Shown one piece after another: positions 18,122-26,810 of a DNA stretch of 64,000 nucleotides. Positions within the stretch are counted from its first letter, which is position 1, and the number at the start of each line of letters is the position of its first letter. This DNA is from Paenibacillus_E violae (lineage in GTDB: Bacteria; Bacillota; Bacilli; Paenibacillales; NBRC-103111): positions 248,001-312,000 of the forward strand of contig NZ_JAWCUD010000007.1 in the NCBI RefSeq assembly GCF_032461945.1, in the 5' to 3' direction. The position numbers and the translations under genes are program-made. Below the pieces are notes generated by a model that ran no database searches, had not been told where the DNA came from, and worked only from the letters and a program-made list of their open reading frames with translations.

Positions 18122-19171
18122 TTATGACTTGGTCGGATTAATATGAGCAGGTCTCGCTACTGGCTTCGTATAGTTCTGAGTGCTATCCGAAGATGTAAAT
18201 TTCACTGCGCCATCTACTTTGATCTGAACTTGCTTAAAGCCTGTATTCTCCGTCAACGAAAGAATAACTGACTTCAGAGCATCTTCAGGCGCTTTCTGGT
18301 CAGCACCCAGCAGCTTATTCGAGAAGTCAACCGTGATCAAAGCATCCGCCGGGTTAATGCTCTTCACTTCCGTTGCGGCGTTCAGAACGCTAGCCAGCCC
18401 TTTCTTCTGATCAGGTCCTTTGATCAGCTGATCTACAACGGCTTTAGCTATATTATCCGTTCTTTTGACGAGCCTTGTTACAGGTACATAATATTTATAG
18501 TTTTGATCGTTTTGATTCAGGAAGTAAAGCGTGACCGGTGTGGATTGCCCGAATTCCGCGTCTTCTGCCTTCTCAAGGTTAATCCCCATTGAACGCGCTA
18601 GCGGAGTATCAAGCGGCGTCTTGCCTTTTGGCATCTCTTTGAGATCCTTACCTTCAACACGGAGTTGTACTTTCTCTACCGTTGGGAAATTCGTCAAATT
18701 CCAAGTGATCGCTTCTAATATTTTTCTTTCATTTTGCTGATCATACGTGAGAAACTCTTTTGAAAAATCGACAATGGCGCGTTTGTCTGATGTTACATTT
18801 AAGGAGATGACTTTCGTTCCTTTTGGCAGCAAGGCCTGGAATCCGGATGGGAGTAAACTGGAGACCGGACCGCCATCCACCATGTACTCAAGCGTCGTCT
18901 TCGCAACCGACACCGATTTCGGTAATCCCAGACTAATCGGAGCGACGAAGCCTTTGGCATCCTTCACATACACCGTCATTTGGGATGAATTATCGTCGAT
19001 CATATCGATCGTGACCGCAGCTGATGTCGTCTGAACGTCTGCTTCCGCACCCGTGGTCGGAGGTGCATCAATGTCAGCTTTTTTCCCAGTGCCCAGGACC
19101 GAACATCCTGTGGTCAGCAAGGCAATCACCCCCGCGATAGCGGCTGAACGAATCCAATGTTGATGTTTCAT
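18122..19171 (-). CDS. Lipoprotein with two GerMN domains (GerM-like)
   Basis: A basic start, hydrophobic stretch and lipobox LLTTGCS (Cys23) mark a lipoprotein attached outside the membrane. The mature part holds two repeats of about 130 residues with the GerMN pattern, seen as the paired phrases LPKGTKVISLNVTSDKRAIV and VKSINPADALITVDFS. GerM of Bacillus is a sporulation and germination protein that anchors the engulfment complex. Start ATG at 19169-19171 follows GAAGGAGG. It is divergent from pgpA and co-oriented with rph-rdgB, as GerM is in several Firmicutes. Confidence 0.88.
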   Translation of the reverse strand: MKHQHWIRSAAIAGVIALLTTGCSVLGTGKKADIDAPPTTGAEADVQTTSAAVTIDMIDDNSSQMTVYVKDAKGFVAPISLGLPKSVSVAKTTLEYMVDGGPVSSLLPSGFQALLPKGTKVISLNVTSDKRAIVDFSKEFLTYDQQNERKILEAITWNLTNFPTVEKVQLRVEGKDLKEMPKGKTPLDTPLARSMGINLEKAEDAEFGQSTPVTLYFLNQNDQNYKYYVPVTRLVKRTDNIAKAVVDQLIKGPDQKKGLASVLNAATEVKSINPADALITVDFSNKLLGADQKAPEDALKSVILSLTENTGFKQVQIKVDGAVKFTSSDSTQNYTKPVARPAHINPTKS

Positions 19172-19443
19172 TTGCTTATTTCCTCCTTCGAGTTTTCGCA
19201 GAAGCCTCTTCTGAAGCGTCTGCCGCTGATTTCCTTTTCGGCATGGCCTGTACATTGCTTTTTCGTATTATTATGTATACGGGGATTTGTCCGATTTATA
19301 ACTACTTTTTGTCCACATGCTCAAAAAACTAGTCCCAAAAAGCCTCCATCCTTTTTCTGCTGAATCCATGCCTTTTCGGCATCTTAACGCGATATGCTAT
19401 ACTTGTAAAAATAGACAGATTTGATCTAACTGGAGGCGCACAG

Positions 19444-20406
19444 ATGAGAACATTCCTCAAAGATAAAACGCTCATTTTCAACGAATTCCGGGATGAAGTA
19501 TTCAGTCACTATCCACAAGCCGTCATCGAAGAGGCTGTTGCCCGCCTGCTCGTGGAAATCAAGGGCATCAAAAAAATCCCTTACGAGACCATCACCACGA
19601 CTTTATTAGGTGTTTTAAGCAAAACAGAAACTTACAATGTCATGACTACACTCATGGAGCTGCAAAAAAAGGTTAAACATGACTCCGAGCTGTTAGCAAG
19701 CATGAAAGACCCTGCCTACAACGTACATCGAACCATTGCCATGTCAATCTGTGGCTTGTATGGCAGCGGTGCAGCCTCCCTTTTCGGCTTCATGGATTGT
19801 AAATTCCGCTTTTTCTTTCCGACCAAACGTCCTAAATCGTTTATTTCAAAAGGAATTTGCGCGATTGTCGCTTCAACAGCAAGTGTTATCATTTCGGAGA
19901 ATGTAAAAGTCGATTATTCGCAGCGCAATCTCGCTCTCCTGGCTGAGAGAGGTGTCCAGCTTGAAGATATGGTGGAAATTTTGGATCAACTTCAACGTCC
20001 CTACAATCCTGACATGGAGCGCAGCCTATGCGAAGAACACATTGTCGCTGTACTGCGCAAACAGCAGACCTTCCATGCGCTGCAGTTGGCGATTAAAATA
20101 GACACCGCCGTCGAAGCCGGCGAATTCAATCCGCAGTATAATCATATTGTCGGGCAAGACGAAGGGCTTTTCGGAGTAGATGAAAGTATCGCAACCGCTG
20201 TGCCGCTGATGTATGGAACGATTGCGCTTACGAATTTCGGCTACTTGGACAAAGAGAAAATCGGGATCATTAAAGATCTGGACAGCGATCATTCCGAGGG
20301 GAAATGCAATACGTTTATTGATGATATGGTTTGCGGCATTGTGGCTGCTGCCTGCGGCCGATTAGCGCATAATAATATTCCTACTTACAGTAAACCTTTG
20401 AAGTAG
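19444..20406 (+). CDS. pgpA: Phosphatidylglycerophosphatase A-like protein with a long N-terminal extension
   Basis: The C-terminal half (about residues 165-316) matches the PgpA/YutG family: LLAERGVQLEDM, LQRPYNPD, DEGLFGVDE, ALTNFGYLDK and FIDDMVCGIVAAA. PgpA removes phosphate from phosphatidylglycerophosphate in phosphatidylglycerol synthesis. YutG of Bacillus is only about 165 aa; here an extra N-terminal domain of about 160 aa precedes it, with a mildly hydrophobic stretch (ICGLYGSGAASLFGF) and an unknown role. ATG follows GGAGGCGCACAG. An extended -10 (TGCTATACT, TATACT at 19398-19403) lies upstream. Confidence 0.85.
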   Translation: MRTFLKDKTLIFNEFRDEVFSHYPQAVIEEAVARLLVEIKGIKKIPYETITTTLLGVLSKTETYNVMTTLMELQKKVKHDSELLASMKDPAYNVHRTIAMSICGLYGSGAASLFGFMDCKFRFFFPTKRPKSFISKGICAIVASTASVIISENVKVDYSQRNLALLAERGVQLEDMVEILDQLQRPYNPDMERSLCEEHIVAVLRKQQTFHALQLAIKIDTAVEAGEFNPQYNHIVGQDEGLFGVDESIATAVPLMYGTIALTNFGYLDKEKIGIIKDLDSDHSEGKCNTFIDDMVCGIVAAACGRLAHNNIPTYSKPLK

Positions 20407-20420
20407 GGTGAGGAATGATG

Positions 20421-20541
20421 GCGGAGAAGATGAAGGCGGGGATGGCCGCGTGATTCAATCTCGCGGGAGATGCCGAGGAGATGAAGGCGGGACCGCCGCG
20501 CGATCCGAACTCGCGGAGATGCCGAGAAATTGAAGGCGGAG
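20421..20541. repeat. Imperfect tandem repeat, about 51-bp unit
   Basis: The phrase TGAAGGCGG recurs at 20431, 20482 and 20531. Two near-full units share GGCCGCG, CTCGCGG and GAGATGCCGAG; the third is partial. GC-rich, unlike its surroundings. No gene is visible in the block. Confidence 0.75.
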
Positions 20542-20570
20542 AGCTGTTTGAACGAGTCAGCAGTAGGTTA

Positions 20571-20752
20571 AGGGAACTACAGGTCGCTATTTACGGGAAA
20601 TGAGCGATTTTTGAATGATAGAGGAACTACAGGGGCGTTATTTAGTCTCAAACTGCCGGATTTCAGCCAAAATCCAGAAAAATAGAGGAACGTAGTTCCC
20701 TTCAAACCGCGAAGTGACTGTTTCTCTCGTAAATAGCGGACCGTAGTTCCCT
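20571..20752. repeat. Third locus of the GGAACTACAGG hairpin repeat family
   Basis: Two forward motifs (GGAACTAC-AGG-TCGCTATTT at 20573 and GGAACTACAGGGGCG at 20623) and two inverted ones (CGTAGTTCCC near 20691 and AAATAGCGGACCGTAGTTCC near 20731) recur, so the stretch can fold into long hairpins. The ends match the 13062 and 13422 elements but the core is different. Together with the tandem repeat it fills the gap between pgpA and the MBL gene. Confidence 0.8.
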
Positions 20753-20784
20753 CCAACTTGGGATAGGGTCGTCGCCAATGACAA

Positions 20785-20830
20785 AAAAGCACATCAACAT
20801 CCGCTCAACATAGGGATGTGATGTGCTTTT
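20785..20830 (-). terminator. Intrinsic terminator after the MBL gene
   Basis: AAAAGCACATCA-CATCC pairs with GGATGTGATGTGCTTTT; T-rich on the minus strand. Confidence 0.8.
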
Positions 20831-20836
20831 ATTCAT

Positions 20837-21814
20837 TTAGCGGGTGGCTGCTACGTAGCGCACAAGCTCCGCGGCCGGATCGACCTGCTGAACGCGGCCC
20901 TCCGCCTCCAGCAAGATGAGGTGAGCGATCGTCTCCGACAACGCGAACCTCATCTGATGCACGCTAAGCCGGTCGCCGAAGGTCGCGCGGCACACCTCAT
21001 AAGCGCTAAGCGGCGCGCTTAGCTGACCCTCCATGAGCGCAAGCCGCTCATGATGATGGCGCACCAGCTCCTCGGTGCGTGCGCCAAAGCCGGACCAAGG
21101 CTCCCGGTGCCCCGGGTAAGCCATCTTGACCGGCAGCCTGCCGATCTCCTGCAGGCTGCGCAAGTACTCGCCGAGCGGGTTCTCTTCCACCTGCGGGAGG
21201 AAGGAAACGTTCGGCGATATTTGCGGCAGGACGTGGTCGCCGCAAAAGATCACCTCCGCCTCAGCGTCGTAGAAGACCAAGTGACCCGCGGCATGGCCGG
21301 GGGTCTCCATGGCTTCGTACACGCGGTCCCCGAGGCGCACAGGGCCTTCACGCAGCAGCGTAACCTGCGGCTGCGGGGAAACCAAATCGACGAAGCTCAC
21401 CATGTGCTTCGTCATCTCCGCCAGCCCGGCTTCCGGGAAGCCGTGCCGGGCAAAAAGATCCAGCAGCCGCGCCGACATCGGTTGCTCCGGCCCCCACAGG
21501 AGCTGCACTTGTGCATAACCGGTCTCCGAGAGGAGAACCGGTGCGCCCGTGCGCTCCTGGAACCAACCCGCCATCCCGTAGTGATCGGGATGGTGGTGGG
21601 TGAGCACGATCTGCTCGACGTGCTCGAAGCCGATCCCGCGCTCCTGCAGCACCTGCAGCCAGAGCGCTTCCGCATCCGGGGTATGCAGCCCCGGATCCAT
21701 GACCGTGTACCCTTTGCTGCCGCGAATCAGGTAGGCGTTCACCCATCGGAGTGGAAAAGGCAGCGGCACCTTCACTTGAGTAATTTCATCTGTATGTTCG
21801 GTTACGATGTTCAT
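20837..21814 (-). CDS. MBL-fold metallo-hydrolase with C-terminal helical domain
   Basis: The zinc site motif THHHPDH is at residues 72-78; further ligands are His in TPGHAAGH, Asp in CGDH and His in YPGHREPW. This is the glyoxalase II-like MBL family. A C-terminal stretch (about 245-325, with SAYEVCRATFG and HQMRFALSETIAHL) resembles the winged-helix tail of MBL proteins such as LACTB2-like. The substrate is unknown. The gene is clearly richer in GC than its neighbours. Its ATG lies 10 bp from the stop of the upstream methyltransferase gene, so the two are probably one operon. Confidence 0.88.
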   Translation of the reverse strand: MNIVTEHTDEITQVKVPLPFPLRWVNAYLIRGSKGYTVMDPGLHTPDAEALWLQVLQERGIGFEHVEQIVLTHHHPDHYGMAGWFQERTGAPVLLSETGYAQVQLLWGPEQPMSARLLDLFARHGFPEAGLAEMTKHMVSFVDLVSPQPQVTLLREGPVRLGDRVYEAMETPGHAAGHLVFYDAEAEVIFCGDHVLPQISPNVSFLPQVEENPLGEYLRSLQEIGRLPVKMAYPGHREPWSGFGARTEELVRHHHERLALMEGQLSAPLSAYEVCRATFGDRLSVHQMRFALSETIAHLILLEAEGRVQQVDPAAELVRYVAATR

Positions 21815-21824
21815 TGGTGAGTCG

Positions 21825-22556
21825 TCATCCTTCCTTATGCCCTACAAAAATCATCCGGCAAGATACATCAGCCTCATACGGATGACCGTCATAACTGCCG
21901 TATACGTGATCAATATGTAAACCTGCTTTTTGCAGCATTGCTTCAAACGCCACTCGGTCGTACAATTTCACCTGTTCCAAATACTTCCGCTCCGGAGAGC
22001 CCTCCTGCGATATCACAATTCGCTTACGCACGCAGCCATCTTCAATGGCTCTCGTTTCGAGAATTTGAATGTCTCCCTCCGTGCGCTGCGATTGTGGTAC
22101 AAGATGAGCTTGAACATAAATCGGATTCAGGAAATCGATAATAAAACGACCGCCCTCTTTTAGAAGACGATGCATCTCGTAAAACACCTTGGCATTCTGT
22201 TCTTCCTCATCAAAATATCCAAATGAAGTAAATAAGTTCACAACCGCATCAAACTGACGCCCCAAGGGAACTTCCCGCATATCACCGCGCACCCATGTCA
22301 CACGCTTCTGCTTATCCAGTTCTGCCGCTTCCGTCAAAAGCACTTCAGACAAGTCAACCCCTGTGATTTCATATCCAAAATCAGCCAGTGCCAAGGAGTG
22401 ACGTCCCATCCCACAGCACAAATCCAACACTTCGGCCCCTTGCTTTAGGTCAAGCCAATCGATCATTTTTTTCACTTCATGATAAGCGCCTTGCATATCC
22501 CGATGCTTATAAACTAATAAATAATCATTTCCAAAGCTTTCCTGATACCAAGCCAT
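21825..22556 (-). CDS. Class I SAM-dependent methyltransferase
   Basis: Glycine-rich SAM loop EVLDLCCGMGRH at residues 42-53, acidic ribose contact ITGVDLSE, and WVRGDMREVP. The fold is that of small-molecule methyltransferases; substrate not predictable. The ATG follows GCAGGTGA. It is between the MBL hydrolase and the 22588 gene on the same strand with short gaps (10 and 31 bp), so a three-gene unit is likely. Confidence 0.85.
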   Translation of the reverse strand: MAWYQESFGNDYLLVYKHRDMQGAYHEVKKMIDWLDLKQGAEVLDLCCGMGRHSLALADFGYEITGVDLSEVLLTEAAELDKQKRVTWVRGDMREVPLGRQFDAVVNLFTSFGYFDEEEQNAKVFYEMHRLLKEGGRFIIDFLNPIYVQAHLVPQSQRTEGDIQILETRAIEDGCVRKRIVISQEGSPERKYLEQVKLYDRVAFEAMLQKAGLHIDHVYGSYDGHPYEADVSCRMIFVGHKEG

Positions 22557-22587
22557 TTTATCACCTGCAATTTCTATTTATAAAGTT

Positions 22588-23265
22588 TTAAAAAGAGTCC
22601 AATTTCTGCTGTACCCGGCGCAAGCTTTCTGCGGCTTCTTCCGTACTAAAGTTACCTGCTTCGAGCAACTTTTCTTCGGTATTCAGCAGTGTTTTATAAA
22701 AAGCAACACCTTGCCGTAGGAACTCCGATTGGTCCGGATGGTCCTCCATATAATGAAACAGCACGTCCTCTGCCTTCGCGTAGTCGCCTTGTTTTTCATA
22801 ATGGGCAAAAAGCAACCTCTTCATATCCTCCGGTACTATCCATGCCTTAAGCCGATCCAGACTGGTTTGTATGCGAGCAGCCACTTCTACGTTCTCATCA
22901 TCCCTAGGACTAACTTCGGGAGAAAGAGACAAGTGCAGCAGTAAATCGAGAGATTTTACATAGGCATGGTAGGCCCCGTCCATTTGTTCGTGCTGCCTCA
23001 GCAGATCTCCGTGACCGACGAACATATCCCCAATGACCATCGCCTTCGCCGTATCCAAATTTCCATGATAGGAGAGCAGCTCCAGGATATCCTTGCTTGA
23101 TAAAGCCTGTAACGAACGAACATTGAGCCCGAGCAAATGCCGGCTGGCTTCGTCCAACAGCTGCTGGGCATCCGCCAGTGGAATATGTTCCTTATTAAAA
23201 AGAATGCGATGCAGTACCTGAGTCATCTGCTCAATCTGCCGCATAAAATAATCACGTTTGAACAT
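22588..23265 (-). CDS. Helical TPR-like protein (possibly DUF6483)
   Basis: A soluble all-helical protein of 225 aa starting MFKRDYFMRQIEQMTQVLHR. The C-terminal part (LLFAHYEKQGDYAKAEDVLF...) looks like tetratricopeptide helices. From memory it resembles the Paenibacillus-type DUF6483 family, of unknown function. ATG at 23263-23265 follows AAAGGAGGG at 6 nt. First gene of the minus-strand unit with the methyltransferase and the MBL hydrolase; divergent from gerE. Confidence 0.7.
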   Translation of the reverse strand: MFKRDYFMRQIEQMTQVLHRILFNKEHIPLADAQQLLDEASRHLLGLNVRSLQALSSKDILELLSYHGNLDTAKAMVIGDMFVGHGDLLRQHEQMDGAYHAYVKSLDLLLHLSLSPEVSPRDDENVEVAARIQTSLDRLKAWIVPEDMKRLLFAHYEKQGDYAKAEDVLFHYMEDHPDQSEFLRQGVAFYKTLLNTEEKLLEAGNFSTEEAAESLRRVQQKLDSF

Positions 23266-23459
23266 AAGAAACCCTCCTTTGCCCAAATGATATACCTCGT
23301 TTCAGCTTACCACGCCTCGGATAGAAACTCAAAAGCGGATGTCGCCTATTTTTACATATACACCGCACCATTGGCAGCAGCCCTTCATAAACTAATTTTG
23401 ACTGTATCCCTAAACCTTGTATTTCCCAATACCCGAGCAAGGAGGGGTGACACACATCC

Positions 23460-23681
23460 ATGGCCAGCGACCACAAAAACAAATTTCTACTTACGAACCG
23501 CGAACGCGAAGTATTCGAACTATTAGTGCAGGACAAAACGACGAAAGATATCGCACAGCAGCTTTTTATCAGTGAAAAAACTGTGAGAAATCATATCTCC
23601 AATGTCATGCAAAAGCTGAACGTAAAGGGTCGTTCACAAGCGGTTGTAGAACTGATCAAGCTTGGGGAATTAAAGATCTGA
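23460..23681 (+). CDS. gerE: Spore-coat gene regulator GerE
   Basis: A 73-aa LuxR-type helix-turn-helix protein without any receiver domain. The core LTNREREVFELLVQDKTT and SEKTVRNHISNVMQKL is almost identical to Bacillus GerE, which tunes late mother-cell (SigK) coat genes. The ATG lies 12 nt after AAGGAGGGG. No perfect SigK -10 precedes it; ACATATACAC near 23357 is only partly similar. It is likely to regulate the spore-surface genes in the right-hand third of this window (inference). Confidence 0.95.
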   Translation: MASDHKNKFLLTNREREVFELLVQDKTTKDIAQQLFISEKTVRNHISNVMQKLNVKGRSQAVVELIKLGELKI

Positions 23682-23706
23682 TTCCGTCAGCAAAGGGATC
23701 CATGTA

Positions 23707-23744
23707 AGCCTTCGAGGCCTCCTATTGGAGGATTCGAGGGCTTT
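23707..23744 (+). terminator. Intrinsic terminator after gerE
   Basis: GCCTTCGAGGCCTCC pairs with GGAGGATTCGAGGGC around TATT, followed by TTTTATG. Confidence 0.75.
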
Positions 23745-23874
23745 TATGTTATTCGCGCGCGCTTTAAAAAGTGAACGTTTTGTTAACCCAACATTTCGAC
23801 AGTAAATGATCCTTAGCATGTACTATGATAATAACTAACAAGTACATTACACCTTTAGGGGGCTATTTCAATCC

Positions 23875-24060
23875 ATGATCGAAATGATTACCGAGCAAAA
23901 AAATGTGTTTTCCTTGTCAGAACTCCTGAATGTGGAACCAGGCATTCTCTTTCGGCTCTGCCAGTATATTGAGTCAAGGGGCCATCATTTCACGAAGTCA
24001 GAAGAAGGCGCCTTCCAATTCAATGATAATGATATTGCTGTTATTTTAGCCCATTATTAA
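23875..24060 (+). CDS. Small protein (61 aa) with a MerR-like HTH appearance
   Basis: Starts MIEMITEQKNVFSLSELLN; the phrase SLSELLNVEPGILFRLCQYI resembles the helix-turn-helix of small MerR/RacA-like DNA-binding domains, but this is by eye only. GGGGG lies about 12 nt before the ATG. A strong terminator overlaps the stop codon, which supports that the gene is real. No family recognised. Confidence 0.65.
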   Translation: MIEMITEQKNVFSLSELLNVEPGILFRLCQYIESRGHHFTKSEEGAFQFNDNDIAVILAHY

Positions 24061-24071
24061 TGGGCTTTTTT
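24049..24071 (+). terminator. Intrinsic terminator overlapping the stop of the 61-aa gene
   Basis: Perfect inverted repeat GCCCATTA-T-TAATGGGC followed by TTTTTTG. The stop codon lies inside the hairpin. Confidence 0.88.
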
Positions 24072-24253
24072 GTTGCCTTGTGGTCGATTGGGCGGTGTGA
24101 GGCCTTGAGAACAGGGCTACGGTCTTAGTGGCTTGTGAGAAGGCCTTTTTGACCTCTCGCACGGCATGCTTATTGTTTCTGAGAAAGTAATAGCAGTTGA
24201 GCCTACTTTTTGGGAGACATCAGATTTCCTGTTCCATGTATAAGCTGAATGCA

Positions 24254-24283
24254 CAAAAAAACTGACGAACCAGCCTCCGTCAG
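24254..24283 (-). terminator. Orphan terminator-like hairpin in a 0.74-kb gene-free stretch
   Basis: CTGACG / CGTCAG stem with a run of seven T on the minus strand. No gene ends here; the nearest minus-strand gene ends at 24797 and has its own terminator. The whole gap 24072-24796 holds this hairpin and the paired repeats at 24485 and 24597; otherwise I see nothing coding. Confidence 0.6.
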
Positions 24284-24484
24284 GTTGTGAAGCTAGCTAC
24301 TCTACTACCCCACCATCCCATCACGCTACCCACCATATCTGCCAACTTCCACTCAACTGCCAATAACAAATTTAAAAAACCTAGCGGGAAACCTACTGAG
24401 GCATTACTCATGAGAACTCGAGTCCTCAATATCAGAGGAAACCGGATCGCTTCGCTTTGCAGCCGGGCTTGGGTAACCGCATAG

Positions 24485-24560
24485 GTTAAGCTTGTTTTTC
24501 AACGCTAACGTGGTCAGTTTGCGTGTCTAGCATACGTTAACGTTGTAAAACAACGTAACA
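24485..24560. repeat. Palindromic repeat, copy A
   Basis: About 76 bp, repeated at 24597-24671. The left arm GTTAAGCTTGTTTTTCAACG and the right arm CGTTGTAAAACAACGTAAC form an imperfect 25-bp inverted repeat around a loop of about 25 nt (TGGTCAGTTTGCG...). It looks like a REP- or MITE-like unit without coding capacity. Confidence 0.8.
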
Positions 24561-24596
24561 ACCTCCATCCAACCAAGAGACTGGCCTCACGCTAGA

Positions 24597-24671
24597 GTTA
24601 AGCTTGTTTTTCAACGCTAAGCGGTCAGTTTGCGCGCCGAGCATACGTTAACGTCGAAAAACAGTGTTACA
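24597..24671. repeat. Palindromic repeat, copy B
   Basis: Direct repeat of 24485-24560 with the same left arm and the phrase CATACGTTAACGT in the right arm; loop differs slightly (GCGGTCAGTTTGCGCGCC). The right arm is more decayed than in copy A. Confidence 0.8.
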
Positions 24672-24721
24672 GTCAGCAATGGCGAGGCTAGTCGCAATCG
24701 ATGCCATAGTCGCGTCAAAAT

Positions 24722-24751
24722 AAAAAGAAGCCCCATCCAGGGCTCCTTTTT
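24722..24751 (-). terminator. Intrinsic terminator after the SLH-protein gene
   Basis: AAAAAGGAGCCC / GGGGCTTCTTTTT arms on the minus strand around TGGAT, ending in a T run. Confidence 0.8.
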
Positions 24752-24796
24752 CTCTCTTTTTCTAACCTCTTCCCTATCTCCCTCAATCCACCACTA

Positions 24797-26614
24797 TCAC
24801 TTTATCGTAATAGAAGTCACTACCTTATTCGCACCCTTCAGCTGAACAAGCCGTCCTTCCTTAAATAACGTCAAGTTGCCTACGATAGTCACACTGGAAG
24901 CAACTTGATACACGGTCGTCTGATCCTTGCCATTAATCGATTGCACGATAGAAATCGTGGCGAGCTCGCCTTGCGCATTAAGAGTTGTTCCTTTCAATTT
25001 CCCTTGCAGATCAAACGGTAAATTCTCGTCAACCCTTTTCGTTACTTCAATATAGATGACTTTATTGTCAGAGGTGCGGATATCGACCTCGTCGCCTACT
25101 TTAAGGTCAATGGCTCTAACCTTCACGCCGCCACGATAGACGATGACATCCGGGTGCAAAGTAAAAGCGGTTGTAACTCCCGATTTCGTCAGCTTCAGCT
25201 CGCTATTGTTAACAACAGCGCTAACGGTGCCGTTGTTCGTGATAGGCTGCACCATTTTGGTCACTTCAATATAAATGACTTTGTTCTCGGAGGTGCGAAC
25301 GTTGACTTCATCCCCAATTTTCAGCTCGGTTAGAGCCACTTTCAAGCCATTGCGATATACAACGACATCCGGATGCAGCTTTATTTCAAAATTCACATTG
25401 TCTTTCTTGAGCTTCAGTACGTTGTTACTCACCGCTGCCGTGATCGTTCCGTTATTCGTAATCGCTTGCGCCGTTTGTGTTACTTCAATAAAAATAACTT
25501 TATTGTCCGAGGTCCGAACGTTCACTTCATCGCCGACCTGCAGAGCGGAAGCCGCAACTTTGACGCCATTTCGATAAATAACGATGTCTGGATGCAGCGT
25601 ATAGTTTGTTGTAACACCAGATTTGGTAAGCTTAAGGATATTGTTGTTCACAACGGTTGTGACCGTACCGCTACTGGATATCGGAACAACCGGTTTGGTT
25701 ACCTCCATATAAATAATTTGATTGTTAAAAGTCCGCACACTCACTTCGTCTCCAGCCTGCAAAGCCGAAGGACTGATTTTCACTCCGTTTTTGTAAATGT
25801 AAACGTCCGGATACAAGGCATAGGTTGATGTCGTACCTGAAGTTGTCAATACTACTGCGTTCCCGTTAACAACACTTTTTACCGTTCCCGTCAGTGTGTT
25901 ATTTCCTTGATCAGGCAATTGTCCGCCTGTACGGTCAAGCAATGCGGCAAGTTGAGCCCGAGTAACCGGCTGATTCGGCCTGAACGTGTTATCCTCAAAG
26001 CCATCTACCAGGCCTTTTTCAATGGCCACAGCAACATAACCTACAGAACCTGCAGGAATCTGCTTCGCATCTTTGAACGGCAGGGCCGTGTTCATTTTGG
26101 CTTTCGCCTGAGCGTCCAGCTTCAGTGCTTTGACCAAAAGCGTCGTCGCCCATAGCCGATCGCCTTCTTTTTGAGGCTGAACAGAGTCGTCATTTTCGGA
26201 AAACAGGTCATTTTCCAGTGCAACAGCAACGTACCCTACCGCCCATGCCGGAATTTGATTGGCATCTTTGAAATTGAGATGTGTACTCATTTTGGCTGAA
26301 GATTCTGCTTGGCTGCGAAGCCCCATAAGCCGGACGGCTGCTGTAATCGCTTCAATGCGTGAAACCGTGTTTTGCGGTTTAAAGGTACCATCCTCATACC
26401 CCTCAAATACACGCATGGATGCTAAACTCGCGATATAGCGTATGGCCCATTCCGCGGTTTTCAAATCGTTAAAGGTGAGATGGATTTCGACCTTTCCGTC
26501 ATCTTTCCGATTGCCGTTACCGTCGCCATTCCCATTGTCTTTAGCTAGAACAGCTGTGCTGCTCCCCATGATTGTTACGAAAGCAAGGCCCGTCGCAATT
26601 ACTTTTTTGAGCAT
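24797..26614 (-). CDS. S-layer homology domain surface protein with four tandem C-terminal repeats
   Basis: Signal peptide (LKKVIATGLAFVTIMGSSTA...AKDNG), then three SLH domains (about residues 45-230; phrases AIRYIASLASMRVFEGYEDG, VGYVAVALENDLF and VGYVAVAIEKGLVDGFEDN) that bind pyruvylated wall polymer. The rest is four repeats of about 73 aa, each with HPD(V/I)xxYRNGVKV and VGDEVNVRTSDNKVIYIEVT in similar form, plus a decayed fifth. A surface structural or adhesive role is inferred. Start unsure: the ATG at 26612-26614 lies 15 nt after AAGGAG, the TTG one codon earlier 12 nt; an ATG at 26639 would put that site inside the gene. Confidence 0.85.
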   Translation of the reverse strand: MLKKVIATGLAFVTIMGSSTAVLAKDNGNGDGNGNRKDDGKVEIHLTFNDLKTAEWAIRYIASLASMRVFEGYEDGTFKPQNTVSRIEAITAAVRLMGLRSQAESSAKMSTHLNFKDANQIPAWAVGYVAVALENDLFSENDDSVQPQKEGDRLWATTLLVKALKLDAQAKAKMNTALPFKDAKQIPAGSVGYVAVAIEKGLVDGFEDNTFRPNQPVTRAQLAALLDRTGGQLPDQGNNTLTGTVKSVVNGNAVVLTTSGTTSTYALYPDVYIYKNGVKISPSALQAGDEVSVRTFNNQIIYMEVTKPVVPISSSGTVTTVVNNNILKLTKSGVTTNYTLHPDIVIYRNGVKVAASALQVGDEVNVRTSDNKVIFIEVTQTAQAITNNGTITAAVSNNVLKLKKDNVNFEIKLHPDVVVYRNGLKVALTELKIGDEVNVRTSENKVIYIEVTKMVQPITNNGTVSAVVNNSELKLTKSGVTTAFTLHPDVIVYRGGVKVRAIDLKVGDEVDIRTSDNKVIYIEVTKRVDENLPFDLQGKLKGTTLNAQGELATISIVQSINGKDQTTVYQVASSVTIVGNLTLFKEGRLVQLKGANKVVTSITIK

Positions 26615-26810
26615 CAAGCTTGACTCACACTCCTTCGCCATAGATAACCAAATGTATCAGATTAATTCGTTGAATTGGTTATTTTTAGGAGGGTAACCCT
26701 ATATTTTACTTTCGCAATTTCTCACAACACCCCCCTCACGGGCACATCATTGGCGAAAGCGCCTACATTATGCTATGTTGGAAGAAATTATGAGCAAGGG
26801 AGCGAACGAA

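Noticed and set aside
21050..21820. Long open frame on the plus strand opposite the MBL hydrolase gene
   Set aside because: It is a shadow frame in a GC-rich gene with clear zinc motifs on the other strand; no ribosome site or family resemblance.
23340..23460. SigK promoter for gerE
   Set aside because: ACATATACAC near 23357 misses the last two consensus bases; the known Bacillus control is not enough to call it here.
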